DNA of 64,000 nt from Rhodopseudomonas sp. BAL398 (GTDB lineage: Bacteria; Pseudomonadota; Alphaproteobacteria; Rhizobiales; Xanthobacteraceae): NCBI RefSeq assembly GCF_033001325.1, contig NZ_CP133111.1, forward strand, positions 1,240,001 through 1,304,000, read 5' to 3'. The position numbers and the translations under genes are program-made. The notes below the pieces were generated by a model. It did no database searches and had not been told where the DNA came from. It saw only the letters and a list, made by a program, of their open reading frames with translations. Below are positions 17,642 through 26,038 of this stretch, piece after piece. Numbering within the stretch: position 1 is the first letter of the stretch; each line of letters begins with the position of its first letter.

Positions 17642-18520
17642 ATGGCACGGATCAAGTTGACGGCTTCGGACTGGCGCGCAATCTGGCCGCGGGCGCCGCA
17701 GCAGCTGATTGACGCCTTCGCCGCCAAACAAGCCGTGCTCGACGCTGCCGGCATCACCGCGAGCAAAGTCCGCCTTGCTTATTTCTGCGCGAACATCGAG
17801 CACGAATGCTGCGGCTTCACCATCTCGAACCTGACGGAAAATATCAACTACAGCGCGGCGCGCATGGCAGTGGTGTGGCCGAACCGTTTCAAAAACGCAG
17901 GCGACGTCGTCGCCAAATACGGCACCGCTCCTGGATGGCAGCGCCGCGCGTTCGATGAAATTTATGGCAACCGCATGGGAAACCGCGCCGGCACGTCCGA
18001 CGGCTCGCGCTATATCGGCCGCGGTGGCCCGCAATGGACCGGCCGCGACGGCTACGCGGCGCTGCAGCGGATCACGACGCTGCCGGCTGTCGACAATCCG
18101 AATATCGTCTCGCGGCTCGATCTGCAGCCCGAAATCTGCGCTGCGTTTTGGCAGTGGAAAAACCTCAACCGCTTCGCCGATGCAGGTGACTTCAAGGGCT
18201 GCGTCCGGGCATGGAACGGCGGCAACAACGGCATGGCAGACCGCCTCGCGCAGATGGCCGGCAACGATCCGATCATCCAGCGCCTGGCGCTGGTCGAGGG
18301 CAAGGCCTCGCAAATTCCGGAGCCGGCCAATCCCATGGTGACGGCGGGTGGCGCGGCCAAGGGTGGCGCCGTCGTCGTAGTCGCGGCCGGCGTCGCCGAG
18401 GGCGTGCGGCAAGGCTGGGGCGCGCAGCAATGGGTGGTCGCCGTCGTCGCCGTTGCAGGCGCGCTGCTGATCGCGCTGGGCATCTGGCTGGCCCGCAAAT
18501 ATTCGAAGCGCGCCGCCTGA
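17642..18520 (+). CDS. Endolysin, GH19 chitinase-type lysozyme with C-terminal membrane anchor
   Basis: 292 residues. The N-terminal 200 residues carry GH19 endolysin features: a catalytic-type Glu in ANIEHECCGF, the downstream LTENINYSAARMAVVWP block, and RYIGRGGPQWTGRDGYAALQ. This enzyme would cut the glycan strands of peptidoglycan. The C-terminal 70 residues include an Ala/Val-rich stretch and a clear transmembrane segment (VVAVVAVAGALLIALGIWLA) followed by basic residues. A C-terminal anchor is uncommon in endolysins. The gene opens the lysis cassette, behind the third promoter-like motif. Confidence 0.82.
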   Translation: MARIKLTASDWRAIWPRAPQQLIDAFAAKQAVLDAAGITASKVRLAYFCANIEHECCGFTISNLTENINYSAARMAVVWPNRFKNAGDVVAKYGTAPGWQRRAFDEIYGNRMGNRAGTSDGSRYIGRGGPQWTGRDGYAALQRITTLPAVDNPNIVSRLDLQPEICAAFWQWKNLNRFADAGDFKGCVRAWNGGNNGMADRLAQMAGNDPIIQRLALVEGKASQIPEPANPMVTAGGAAKGGAVVVVAAGVAEGVRQGWGAQQWVVAVVAVAGALLIALGIWLARKYSKRAA

Positions 18521-18542
18521 GTGCGGCAACAGGAGGCTACCC

Positions 18543-18908
18543 ATGTGGAATATCGTTTCGTGGACCTTGTCGATCGTGCTGGTCGTGGCCGGCATTTATC
18601 TGGTGATCCGGCCGGTGCTGCGCGCGTCGCCGCGCTTTGCAGAGTTTTACGCCGAAGCGGACACCTTCTGGCAGAAGGTTGCGGCCTTCGGCTACAATTC
18701 GGCAACTGTGGCTTTGTCCTACGCGCTGTCGGCGATCGGTTTTCTAACGTCGCAGATCGACACGCTGGCAACGCTGCTCGGAGATCCGCAGATTAAGCAG
18801 CAGATTGCGGACATGCTGGGCGCCAGCCCGACCGTGCTAGGCTATGTCATGATGGCGATCGGCGTCGTTACCTTCGTGGCGCGGATGCGTTCGATCGTGA
18901 GGGGTTGA
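18543..18908 (+). CDS. Small membrane protein, holin candidate
   Basis: 121 residues with an N-terminal transmembrane segment (IVSWTLSIVLVVAGIYLVI), a possible second hydrophobic segment (residues about 56-75) and a C-terminal one (VLGYVMMAIGVVTFVA). AGGAGG-like sequence (ACAGGAGGCTACCC) precedes the ATG. It lies between the endolysin and a second small membrane protein, the normal place for a holin. No specific holin family was recognised. Confidence 0.6.
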   Translation: MWNIVSWTLSIVLVVAGIYLVIRPVLRASPRFAEFYAEADTFWQKVAAFGYNSATVALSYALSAIGFLTSQIDTLATLLGDPQIKQQIADMLGASPTVLGYVMMAIGVVTFVARMRSIVRG

Positions 18909-18909
18909 C

Positions 18910-19356
18910 ATGCTGGCCCTCGTTTCCGCGATTGCACCGCTTCTGATCGGCAGGCTCGCCGACGCCTTCACCGCCTATAACAACAAGCAGATCAGCCTTG
19001 CGGAACTCAACGCCAAGGTGCAGCAGGCGCTTATGGAGTGCTTCTCCGAGGTGATGAAATCGCAATCCGACGCGCTAGCGAAGACCTTCGCCACGTTCGG
19101 GCAGGTGCTGATCAATTCACGCCTGGTCCGCATTGTGTGGGCGATCGTGGTGCTGTCGCAGCTCTGCGTGCTGTTGTGGCTGCAGGTCGGGATCTCCGCG
19201 CTGGTCTACGCCTATGGCGGATCATGGCCGAGCGCCGGCGCGACAGGCGATTGGGCCTATCTGCTGATCGCCGGCCTGCTCGGCCTCGGTCCCGTGGTGC
19301 TCAATGGCGGCCCCGGCAAAGTCAATCTCGACAGTCTCAAACCGCCAGGGAAATGA
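18910..19356 (+). CDS. Membrane protein of the lysis cassette (3TM holin-like)
   Basis: 148 residues. An amphipathic N-terminal part (LVSAIAPLLIGRLADAF) is followed by a charged helix and two strong transmembrane segments (VWAIVVLSQLCVLLWLQVG and WAYLLIAGLLGLGPVVL). The layout, a soluble helix plus C-terminal membrane hairpin, resembles phage holins with a 3TM topology. It starts one base after the previous stop, and its own stop overlaps the next start (ATGA). Confidence 0.55.
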   Translation: MLALVSAIAPLLIGRLADAFTAYNNKQISLAELNAKVQQALMECFSEVMKSQSDALAKTFATFGQVLINSRLVRIVWAIVVLSQLCVLLWLQVGISALVYAYGGSWPSAGATGDWAYLLIAGLLGLGPVVLNGGPGKVNLDSLKPPGK

Positions 19357-19712
19357 GCATGTCCGACGTGTCGACGTCGGAGCGGCTGCAGCTCGACATC
19401 CTGCAGACGCTCGGAACCCTGCAACAACAAGTCGGCGTGCTGCAGGCGCAATGCGCCCACATCATCAAATCGCAGGATGAAGCGGATGTGCGCCGCCGCG
19501 ACATGTACGGCAAGCTCAACCGCATCGACGGCATCCAAGCCGATCTGAACCGGATCACGCCGCTGGTCGAAGCGCACGAACGCAAGCATCAACGCAATAT
19601 CGGCGCGGTCTGGTTGATGCGCGCGCTGTGGACGATCGGCGGCGGCGCCGCCGGCGCTACGATGGTGTCATGGATCTCGAAACTGTTCGGTGCGCCGCCG
19701 CCGCATCCGTGA
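19353..19712 (+). CDS. Coiled-coil protein with C-terminal membrane segment, spanin/antiholin-like slot
   Basis: 119 residues from the ATG at 19353 (overlapping the previous TGA). The sequence is a long hydrophilic helix with heptad character (LQLDILQTLGTLQQQVGVLQ, later RIDGIQADLNRITPLVEAHE) ending in a weakly hydrophobic segment (MRALWTIGGGAAGATMVSWI). It is the last gene of the phage block. It could be an Rz-like or accessory lysis protein, but topology (C-terminal rather than N-terminal anchor) is not that of a classical i-spanin. Confidence 0.5.
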   Translation: MSMSDVSTSERLQLDILQTLGTLQQQVGVLQAQCAHIIKSQDEADVRRRDMYGKLNRIDGIQADLNRITPLVEAHERKHQRNIGAVWLMRALWTIGGGAAGATMVSWISKLFGAPPPHP

Positions 19713-19959
19713 GACTTTTGCCGGAAAAAGCCTGAAAAAGCACGCCGTGAGACTTGTAAGTTATTGAAATATCATAAGTAAAAGGTATCAAGGCTTTAAC
19801 CCTGTCGCTCATTCGCCGCAGGAATTAATCGTTAACCATCAATTGGTTACTGCCTTGCGGGTTCCCGAAAAAGTTCCCGTCGAGGAGCCCGGCCGGGCCC
19901 GAAGCGCAACCACGAAGACGCCGTCCCCGCCGATCTCGTGCATGGATGGATTGCCGCGC
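19713..19959. other. Phage-host junction region
   Basis: No gene is seen here. The first 90 bases are A/T-rich and unlike the flanks (around TTATTGAAATATCATAAG), then comes a small direct repeat GTTCCCG-AAAAA-GTTCCCG (near 19860) and a GC-rich inverted sequence GCCCGGCCGGGC near 19888 that could terminate pcm transcription. The prophage right end must fall in this stretch or just beyond it. No tRNA or recognisable att duplication was found, and the left end is outside the window. Confidence 0.5.
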
Positions 19960-20613
19960 TCAAAGCTCGCGCGCGATGCCGGGCAGCGCCGGCACGAATC
20001 GAACATCGACCAGCGGCTTGCGGACGAATCCCGCTTCGGTTCGATTGACCCGAATCAGGGTCTGGGCCTGATGCGGCGGCCCGACCGGCGCGATCAAGAT
20101 GCCGCCCGGCTCCAGAAGGTTGAGCAGAGCCTCGGGGATTTCCCGCATCGCCGCGGTGACGATGATCCGATCGAACTGCCCTGCCCCGGCCGGCACGTCG
20201 AAGCCGTCGCCGAGCAACACCTCAACATTGTCGAAGCGCAGCTGTTCGAGCCGGGCCCGGGCGCTGTCGGCCAAGGTCTTGAACCGCTCCATGGTGATGA
20301 CCTGCCGGCACAGTCTGGACAGGATGGCTGCCTGGTAACCCGAGCCGGTGCCGATCTCGAGCGTGCGATCGCTGCTGCGGAGCTGGAGTTGCTCGGTCAT
20401 ATAGGCGACCACGAAGGGCTGGCTGATGGTCTGGCCGCAGGCGATTGCCAGCGCGGTATCGCGCCAGGCATGGTCGCGGTCGGTGGCCAGAACGAACTGT
20501 TCGCGCGGGATCGCTTCCATCGCCTGCAACACCGCCCGGTCGCTGATGCCGCGCCGCCGCAGACTGAGTTGAAACAGCATTTTCTCGGGCGGCGGCATGA
20601 TGGCGCTCTGCAT
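19960..20613 (-). CDS. pcm: Protein-L-isoaspartate O-methyltransferase
   Basis: 217 residues. It methylates L-isoaspartyl residues in aged proteins using SAM, in the cytoplasm. The SAM motif [18 protein letters not shown] is at about residues 85-100, with the upstream [17 protein letters not shown] block that is diagnostic of the family. The ATG at 20613 was chosen over one 28 codons upstream because GCGAGGACCT lies directly before it. surE lies upstream on the same strand, separated here by a response-regulator gene on the + strand. Confidence 0.93.
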   Translation of the reverse strand: MQSAIMPPPEKMLFQLSLRRRGISDRAVLQAMEAIPREQFVLATDRDHAWRDTALAIACGQTISQPFVVAYMTEQLQLRSSDRTLEIGTGSGYQAAILSRLCRQVITMERFKTLADSARARLEQLRFDNVEVLLGDGFDVPAGAGQFDRIIVTAAMREIPEALLNLLEPGGILIAPVGPPHQAQTLIRVNRTEAGFVRKPLVDVRFVPALPGIAREL

Positions 20614-20862
20614 AGGTCCTCGCTCCGATGGCAACTTCGCTCCCGATTTCCGGCGCGCCGCTGCCGCTTGCTTGCTTTGAATATCAGCAAATTTCAATAA
20701 ATTGTTGTTCCAGGGCTGGAACTTGGCAACCTTTGACCGTCACCGCGCTGTGACCCGCCAAGGATAGGATTGCGTCGGGTCAACATTTTTGCGAATTTGA
20801 TTGTGAAAGCGTCGAACCTGTGTTCGAGCTGCCATGCTTTAGCTTTGGCAAGGACTCCGACA

Positions 20863-21240
20863 ATGACGATAATGCAGCCAACCGGCGGCTCCGTATTCCT
20901 GGTCGAAGACGAAGCGATGATCAGGATGATGGTCGCCGACATGCTCGAGGAGTTAGGCTACAGCGTCGCCGCCGAAACCGGCGAGATCAACGAGGCAATC
21001 CGGCTCGCCGAAACCACCGAATTCGACATCGCCATCCTCGACGTCAATGTCAACGGCAAGGTGATTTCGCCGGTCGCCGATCTGCTGAAGTCGCGCAACC
21101 GGCCGTTCATCTTTGCCACCGGCTACGGCGCGCAGGGCGTGCCGGAAGATCATCGCGACCGCCCGGCCCTGCAGAAGCCGTTCCAGATCGAATCCCTGAA
21201 GCAGATGATCAACGCCACGCTGAAGCGCGCGACGGTGTAG
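20863..21240 (+). CDS. Single-domain response regulator (CheY-like receiver)
   Basis: 125 residues comprising one receiver domain and no output domain. Acidic pocket residues are in FLVEDEAMI, the phospho-acceptor Asp in IAILDVNVNG, a Thr in FIFATGYGAQG and the conserved Lys in LQKPFQIESL. The ATG at 20863 follows AAGGACTCC. No histidine kinase is adjacent, so it is an orphan regulator. It lies between pcm and surE on the other strand and ends in a strong terminator. Confidence 0.88.
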   Translation: MTIMQPTGGSVFLVEDEAMIRMMVADMLEELGYSVAAETGEINEAIRLAETTEFDIAILDVNVNGKVISPVADLLKSRNRPFIFATGYGAQGVPEDHRDRPALQKPFQIESLKQMINATLKRATV

Positions 21241-21345
21241 AGCAAATCCGGTTCTGATAGATCAGAACCGGACTGCTAAATTCTTGTTTTGACGCGCTTG
21301 CTTCACGCGAACCGGCACTCACTTCGCTCGAAACACTCTCGCCGA
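21241..21345. repeat. Dispersed genomic repeat of the Bradyrhizobium/Rhodopseudomonas type
   Basis: The sequence from GCAAATCCGGTTCTGAT through TTCTTGTTTTGACGCG and CTTCACGCGAACCGG to CACTTCGCTCGAAA matches, from memory, a repeat found many times in these genomes between genes. Here it fills the whole gap between the response regulator and surE, which converge, and its first part forms the terminator. Confidence 0.65.
21247..21272. terminator. Rho-independent-type terminator between response regulator and surE
   Basis: A perfect 11-bp stem (TCCGGTTCTGA with its complement) and 4-base loop, followed on the + strand by an A/T-rich run with TTCTTGTTTT. It can serve both converging genes. Confidence 0.75.
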
Positions 21346-22113
21346 CTATTTCAACGTCGCGGTCAGAGCCGCGGAGAAAGCCTCGTCGGTGCGGTCGAGC
21401 CGCAGCGGCGTCACCGAGATGTGGCGCGCCGCCAACGCGGCCAGATCGGTGCCCTCCGCCGGCATGTCGACCACGGCGATGCGCTCGAAGCCGATCCAGA
21501 AATACGGATTGCCGCGGCCGTCCTGGCGCTCGTCGACGCGCAAAAACCCCTGATTGCGCTTGCCCTGCCGCGTCACCCTCACGCCTTCGACTTGGTCCGG
21601 CGCGCAGGCCGGAAAATTGATGTTGATCACGGTGTTTTTCGGCACCCCGGCGGCGATCACCTTGCGCAAGATGTCGGGTCCGAACTTCACCGCGGTATCC
21701 CACAGCGGCAGTTCGCGGGTCGCGGGTGAAAATTCCTGCGACAACGCAAAGGACGGCAGGCCCAGAATGGTGCCCTCGAGCGCGCCGGCGATGGTGCCGG
21801 AATAGACCACGTCCTCGGCGACGTTGCGGCCCTTGTTGACGCCGGACAGCACCAGATCCGGCTGCTTGTCGAGCAGGATGTGGCGGGCCCCCATGATCAC
21901 GCAGTCGGTCGGGGTGCCGCGCACCGCGAAATGCCGTGGCCCGACTTCGCGCAGCCGCAGCGGATCGTTCAGCGACAGCGAATGCGACACGCCGGACTGA
22001 TCGAGCTCCGGCGCCACAACCCAGACGTCGTCCGACAGCGCCCGCGCAATCTTCTCGACGATCTTCAGGCCGGGAGCGTGGATGCCATCGTCATTGGTGC
22101 AAAGAATCCGCAT
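21346..22113 (-). CDS. surE: 5'/3'-nucleotidase SurE
   Basis: 255 residues. It dephosphorylates nucleoside monophosphates and exopolyphosphate in stationary phase. The N-terminal metal-binding motif [15 protein letters not shown] and the downstream [20 protein letters not shown] and LSQEF blocks are diagnostic. The start at 22113 places the motif at residue 2, as in the family; 24 upstream codons are open but unlike SurE. surE-pcm linkage is widespread in proteobacteria. Confidence 0.95.
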   Translation of the reverse strand: MRILCTNDDGIHAPGLKIVEKIARALSDDVWVVAPELDQSGVSHSLSLNDPLRLREVGPRHFAVRGTPTDCVIMGARHILLDKQPDLVLSGVNKGRNVAEDVVYSGTIAGALEGTILGLPSFALSQEFSPATRELPLWDTAVKFGPDILRKVIAAGVPKNTVININFPACAPDQVEGVRVTRQGKRNQGFLRVDERQDGRGNPYFWIGFERIAVVDMPAEGTDLAALAARHISVTPLRLDRTDEAFSAALTATLK

Positions 22114-22324
22114 TCGCTCAAACGCCTTTTCGGTCAATCGAGGGGTGAGAGATGCCGTCTTATCCGCCCGGCGCCGCGGAGGCAAATCGCCGCGCGAGCG
22201 ATGGCCGAAGGGGTTCGTTACATTCGCAGATATTCTGAGTGAGGCCGGTCACAGTCGATTGAACCGGTTTTGGGCATGCTTGGCCATCAACAGCCGCACG
22301 GGGCGGCCGATCAGGGAGCCGAAC

Positions 22325-22606
22325 ATGACCGCTATCAGCATCAAGCCAGTTCGCCAGATTGGGTTCGCGTTGATCGCCGCCGCCACGCTATTATCGATGG
22401 CCTCGACCGCAAGCCACGCCTACAGCGCCGAGGCCGCGCAGCTGTGCACCAACGACGCGTTCCGGCTGTGCAGCTCGGAAATTCCCAACATCTCGCGGAT
22501 CACCGCCTGCATGCGCCAGCACCGCAAGGATCTTAGCGCCGGCTGCCGCGGCGTGATGGATCGCGATGCCGCCGCCGCCCGCCGTCACAAGGTCGCCGCG
22601 GAATAA
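22325..22606 (+). CDS. Small secreted Cys-rich protein
   Basis: 93 residues with a signal peptide (basic N-terminus, IGFALIAAATLLSMASTASHA). The mature part is C-x6-C, then C-x10-C in the arrangement of a single cysteine-rich repeat (LCTNDAFRLCSSEIPN, ITACMRQHRKDLSAGCRGVM), which resembles the Cys-rich FGFR/GLG1 repeat (PF00839-type) seen in short proteins of rhizobia. Disulfide-bonded periplasmic protein of unknown role. The ATG at 22325 has AGGGAGCC upstream. Confidence 0.75.
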   Translation: MTAISIKPVRQIGFALIAAATLLSMASTASHAYSAEAAQLCTNDAFRLCSSEIPNISRITACMRQHRKDLSAGCRGVMDRDAAAARRHKVAAE

Positions 22607-22659
22607 AGCGACGTCGCCGCTTCAGTGATGAGAGCGGCCGTCATTGCCGCGATCCATCG

Positions 22660-23274
22660 TCACATGCACAGGCCGAGCAGCTTGATGTGGCAGTCCGGCT
22701 TGTGCCTCGGCTTCGATCCCTTGGTCGATCCCTTGGTCGATCCTTTGGCCGAGCCCTTCTGCGCCCCCTTGGCCGGCTTGGCGACCGACGGCTGCGATTG
22801 CCGCTTCTTGCCGCGGTCATAGGCGCCGGCGATCACCATCGCCCAATAGGTTTGGCCGTTGGCGCTTTTGGCGCTGGCGACCCCGATCCGCGACGCATCG
22901 TGCAACAGCAGGTTGCTGCGGTGGCCCGGCGAGTTGATCCATTGCTGCAGCGTCTTCGGAAAGCTGGCGTAGCCATAGGCGATATTTTCCGCGGCCGCGC
23001 CGGCCCTCGCCGGCGCCACTCGCGACGGGAATGATCCCAGCACCTCGTGGTCGAGGACGGCCTTGGCAGCCATCGCATCGGCCTGGGCGCGGGCAATCTG
23101 GTTCAGCGTCGGGTCCATGGTGACCCGGCTCTCATGGTGCTGCTGGCGGAACTGCGAAATCATCTCGGCGGGACCGGCCGGCTTCAGCTGTGCCAGCGCC
23201 GGAGCTGCGATGATCAGCAAGCCAAGCGCAAGCAGCGCCGCCATTGTGATCGATGCTGGGGTTCGGTTTTTCAT
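22660..23274 (-). CDS. Secreted CAP-domain (SCP/PR1-like) protein
   Basis: 204 residues. A signal peptide (MAALLALGLLIIAAPALA) is followed by a CAP domain: EMISQFRQQHH, LNQIARAQADAMAA, the active-region His in VLDHEVLGSFPSRV, AAENIAYGYAS and WINSPGHRSNLLL. The last 50 residues are a basic tail with KGS-type repeats from a 12-bp DNA repeat, probably a disordered wall- or DNA-binding tail. The ATG is six bases after the serS stop, so it is probably cotranscribed with serS. The biochemical role of bacterial CAP proteins is unsettled. Confidence 0.87.
   Translation of the reverse strand: MKNRTPASITMAALLALGLLIIAAPALAQLKPAGPAEMISQFRQQHHESRVTMDPTLNQIARAQADAMAAKAVLDHEVLGSFPSRVAPARAGAAAENIAYGYASFPKTLQQWINSPGHRSNLLLHDASRIGVASAKSANGQTYWAMVIAGAYDRGKKRQSQPSVAKPAKGAQKGSAKGSTKGSTKGSKPRHKPDCHIKLLGLCM
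22717..22752. repeat. 12-bp tandem repeat inside CAP gene
   Basis: Three near-identical copies of a unit like CTTGGTCGATCC; they encode the KGST repeats in the C-terminal tail. Copy number could vary between strains without changing the frame. Confidence 0.7.
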
Positions 23275-23280
23275 CGGCCG

Positions 23281-24687
23281 CTACGAATTGCCGACCACTT
23301 TCAGGCCGCCCATATAGGGCAGCAACACGTCCGGCACGGCGATCGAGCCGTCCTCCTGCTGATAGGTTTCCATCACGGCGATCAGCGCGCGACCGACGGC
23401 GGTGCCGGAGCCGTTGAGCGTATGGACGAAGCGCGGCTTGCCGTCCGGGCCGCGATAGCGCGCATCCATCCGCCGCGCCTGGAAATCGCCGCACACCGAG
23501 CAGGACGAGATTTCCCGATAGGCGCCGCCCTCGCCTTGCCCCGGCATCCAGACCTCGATGTCGTAGGTCTTCTGCGAGGCAAAGCCCATATCGCCGGTGC
23601 ACAGCGTCATCACCCGGTAGTGCAGCCCGAGCCGGCGCAGCACTTCCTCCGCGCAAGACAGCATCCGCTCATGCTCGTTCTTGCTCTCCTCCGGCGTGAC
23701 GATCGAGACCAACTCAACCTTGGTGAACTGATGCTGCCGGATCATGCCGCGTGTATCACGCCCGGCGGCGCCGGCCTCGGCCCGAAAACACTGGGTCAAT
23801 GCGGTCAGCCGCATCGGCAGTTCTTTCTCGTCGAGGATGCTTTCGCGGACGAGATTGGTCAGCGGGACTTCGGCGGTGGGGATCAACCAAAGATTCTCGA
23901 ACCTCGGGACGCCAGTTGATTCAATAGATATGTGCTCAAAGTTGCCAACTTGCTCAACGACCTCCTTATTCCCCTGTGCGATCGACCGATCGATCCGGTC
24001 TTGAATTTCAAGCTCACGCCAAGCGGAAAATTGATCCTCTTTGAACTTCGGCAACTGCGCCGTGCCGAACATCGCGTCGTCGCGCACCAGCAGCGGCGGA
24101 TTGATTTCGGTGTAGCCGTGCTCGCCGGTGTGGACGTCCAGAAAGAACTGGCCGATCGCGCGTTCGAGACGCGCCAGGCCCTTTTTCAGCACCACGAAGC
24201 GCGCGCCTGACAATTTCGCGGCGGCTTCGAAATCCATCATCTTCAGCGCGGTGCCGAGATCGTCATGCGGCTTCGGCGCAAAGGCGTAGTCGCGCTTGGC
24301 GCCGAAATGGTGCCGCACGATATTGCCGTGTTCGTCGGCGCCTTCGGGCACCTCGTCGAGCGGCAGGTTGGGAATTTCCGCCAGCGCCGTCTTCAATGCC
24401 TCGTCGGCCTGCTTGGCGGCGGCTTCGAGCTGCGGCATCGTCGCCTTGATTTCGGCCACCTCGGCCATCAACGCGGCGGCGCGGGCCTCGTCCTTGGCCT
24501 TCTTGGCGTCGCCGATGTCCTTCGAGGCCGCGTTGCGCCGCGCCTGCGCCTGCTCGGAGGCCAGGATCGCCGCACGGCGGGTCTCGTCGAGATCGATCAG
24601 GCTGCCGGCGATCGGCGCCAGCCCACGTCGCGTATAGGCGGCGTCGAACGCTTGCGGATTGTCGCGGATCGCTTTGATGTCGTGCAT
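23281..24687 (-). CDS. serS: Seryl-tRNA synthetase with internal insertion
   Basis: 468 residues. It charges tRNA-Ser with serine. The start at 24687 gives [20 protein letters not shown], the normal SerS beginning; a further 48 codons upstream are open but not SerS-like. A coiled-coil arm lies at residues 30-105. Class II motifs are present ([13 protein letters not shown] for motif 2 neighbourhood, [21 protein letters not shown], and a C-terminal [10 protein letters not shown]). Between KFKEDQF and WLIPTAEV there are about 45 residues where relatives have about 15. That DNA (about 23,893-24,030) is visibly richer in A/T. The frame is intact and the motifs are complete, so the enzyme should work. 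Confidence 0.95.
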   Translation of the reverse strand: MHDIKAIRDNPQAFDAAYTRRGLAPIAGSLIDLDETRRAAILASEQAQARRNAASKDIGDAKKAKDEARAAALMAEVAEIKATMPQLEAAAKQADEALKTALAEIPNLPLDEVPEGADEHGNIVRHHFGAKRDYAFAPKPHDDLGTALKMMDFEAAAKLSGARFVVLKKGLARLERAIGQFFLDVHTGEHGYTEINPPLLVRDDAMFGTAQLPKFKEDQFSAWRELEIQDRIDRSIAQGNKEVVEQVGNFEHISIESTGVPRFENLWLIPTAEVPLTNLVRESILDEKELPMRLTALTQCFRAEAGAAGRDTRGMIRQHQFTKVELVSIVTPEESKNEHERMLSCAEEVLRRLGLHYRVMTLCTGDMGFASQKTYDIEVWMPGQGEGGAYREISSCSVCGDFQARRMDARYRGPDGKPRFVHTLNGSGTAVGRALIAVMETYQQEDGSIAVPDVLLPYMGGLKVVGNS

Positions 24688-24827
24688 GATCAGATTCCCG
24701 GGAGCTGGCCTGCAAAGGCGGGGATGCTGTACCCCGAAAAGCCGCGATTTGAAATGCCGAGAATCCGTCCGTGACGGTGGGAAATGCAGAGCCCGCCGTT
24801 CAAGGCCGTTCAGCCCATCAGCACAGG

Positions 24828-25126
24828 TCAATGCTGCCGGAGCACCAGTGCCAATACCGCGATGGCAGCCGCCAGCACTCCGACCCCAACCGCGACGATG
24901 CCGCCCAGACGCACTGTCAGCCGCAAGGTCTGCGTGTCGATGGCCGCCTGCAACTCCGACTTCACCAGCAGTAGATCCGATCGCACTGCCTGCAGATCAG
25001 GTTTGGTCACAAGCTCGGTCATGATGAACTCGCGTGCGGCCTCGGCATGAGCCTCGGCCTGATCGTTCGGTACGCCCGCAATCTTCAAACGTTTGGCATA
25101 CCCAAAGTATCAAATGCGTAAGCCAC
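24828..25126 (-). pseudogene. DUF1640-like coiled-coil membrane protein, N-terminal frameshift
   Basis: Reading from a GTG at 25126 gives VAYAFDTLG, the usual opening of DUF1640-family proteins, then the frame closes. The other frame continues YAKRLKIAGVPNDQAEAHAE with a coiled coil ([20 protein letters not shown]) and a C-terminal transmembrane segment ([21 protein letters not shown]). The break falls at a run of three C at 25101-25103 (GGG on the coding strand); one extra base there restores a continuous protein of about 99 residues. Either the gene is broken, the read has an error, or translation restarts at TTG 25088 to give 86 residues. Confidence 0.65.
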
Positions 25127-25216
25127 CGAGACGCCCCCACGCCCGAACCACAACCCAGGATAGATTGATTTATGGCTCGGCCGGAAGATCGTCGATCAGA
25201 GCGGTCGGATTCCACC

Positions 25217-26038
25217 CTACTCCGCCGGCTTGTCTTCCGGCGGCGCGCTGGCGGCCGAGGCGCTCGCCGCAGCGGCAGCGGCGGCCGTCTTCTTCTGCAC
25301 CATGCTGACCGCGATGATCGAGCCTTCGTAGAGCAGCAGCAGCGGCAGCGCCAGCGAGGCCTGGCTGATCACATCCGGCGGCGTCAGCACCGCGGCGATG
25401 ATGAAGGCGACCACGATAAAATAGCGGCGCTTTTCGCGCAGCTGCTTGGCGGTGATGATCCCGATCCGGCCCAGCAGAGTCAAGATGACCGGCAGCTGGA
25501 ACGCCAGGCCGAAGGCGAAGATCAGCGACATCATCAGCGACAGATACTCGCCGACCTTGGGCAACAGCTGGATCTGCGCGGTTTCGCTGCCGCCGACCTG
25601 CTGCATGCCGAGCGAGAACCGCACCAGCATCGGCAGTACGACGAAATAGACCAGCAGCGAGCCCATCACGAAGAACACCGGGGTTGCGATCAGATAGGGC
25701 AAGAAGGCGCCGCGCTCGTGCTTGTAGAGACCGGGGGCGACGAATTTGTAGATCTGGGTGGCGATGATCGGAAACGAGATGAAGCCGGCGCCGAACATCG
25801 CCAGCTTCAGCTGGGTCAGGAAATATTCCAGCAGCGCGGTGTAGATGAATTTCGAGTTCTCCGCACCCGCGATCCAGACGAAGGGCCAGACCAGGATGTT
25901 GTAGATCTGCTTGGCGAAGAAGAAACAGAAGATGAAGGCGACGCCGAACGCCAACAGCGCCTTGATCAGCCGCGAGCGCAGCTCGATCAGGTGATCCATC
26001 AGCGGAGCTTTGCTGGCCTCGATGTCGTCGACGCTCAT
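25217..26038 (-). CDS. tatC: Sec-independent protein translocase TatC
   Basis: 273 residues, six transmembrane segments. The family signature [10 protein letters not shown] is at the N-terminus, followed by the first membrane segment, the periplasmic VWPFVW region and the conserved cytoplasmic-side residues of the [10 protein letters not shown] loop. TatC binds the twin-arginine signal and works with TatA/TatB to move folded proteins across the inner membrane. Its start overlaps the tatB stop by four bases (ATGA). The C-terminus is a 20-residue Ala/Lys tail. Confidence 0.96.
   Translation of the reverse strand: MSVDDIEASKAPLMDHLIELRSRLIKALLAFGVAFIFCFFFAKQIYNILVWPFVWIAGAENSKFIYTALLEYFLTQLKLAMFGAGFISFPIIATQIYKFVAPGLYKHERGAFLPYLIATPVFFVMGSLLVYFVVLPMLVRFSLGMQQVGGSETAQIQLLPKVGEYLSLMMSLIFAFGLAFQLPVILTLLGRIGIITAKQLREKRRYFIVVAFIIAAVLTPPDVISQASLALPLLLLYEGSIIAVSMVQKKTAAAAAAASASAASAPPEDKPAE

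Noticed and set aside
19713-19959. tRNA gene as a phage attachment site
   Set aside because: No cloverleaf or T-loop GTTCGAATC-type sequence was found in this stretch.
19843-20700. 285-residue open frame opposite pcm, considered as an integrase remnant
   Set aside because: It lacks tyrosine- or serine-recombinase motifs and is antisense to pcm.
22717-22752. 12-bp repeats considered as a CRISPR-like array
   Set aside because: The units are contiguous without spacers and encode in-frame KGST repeats.
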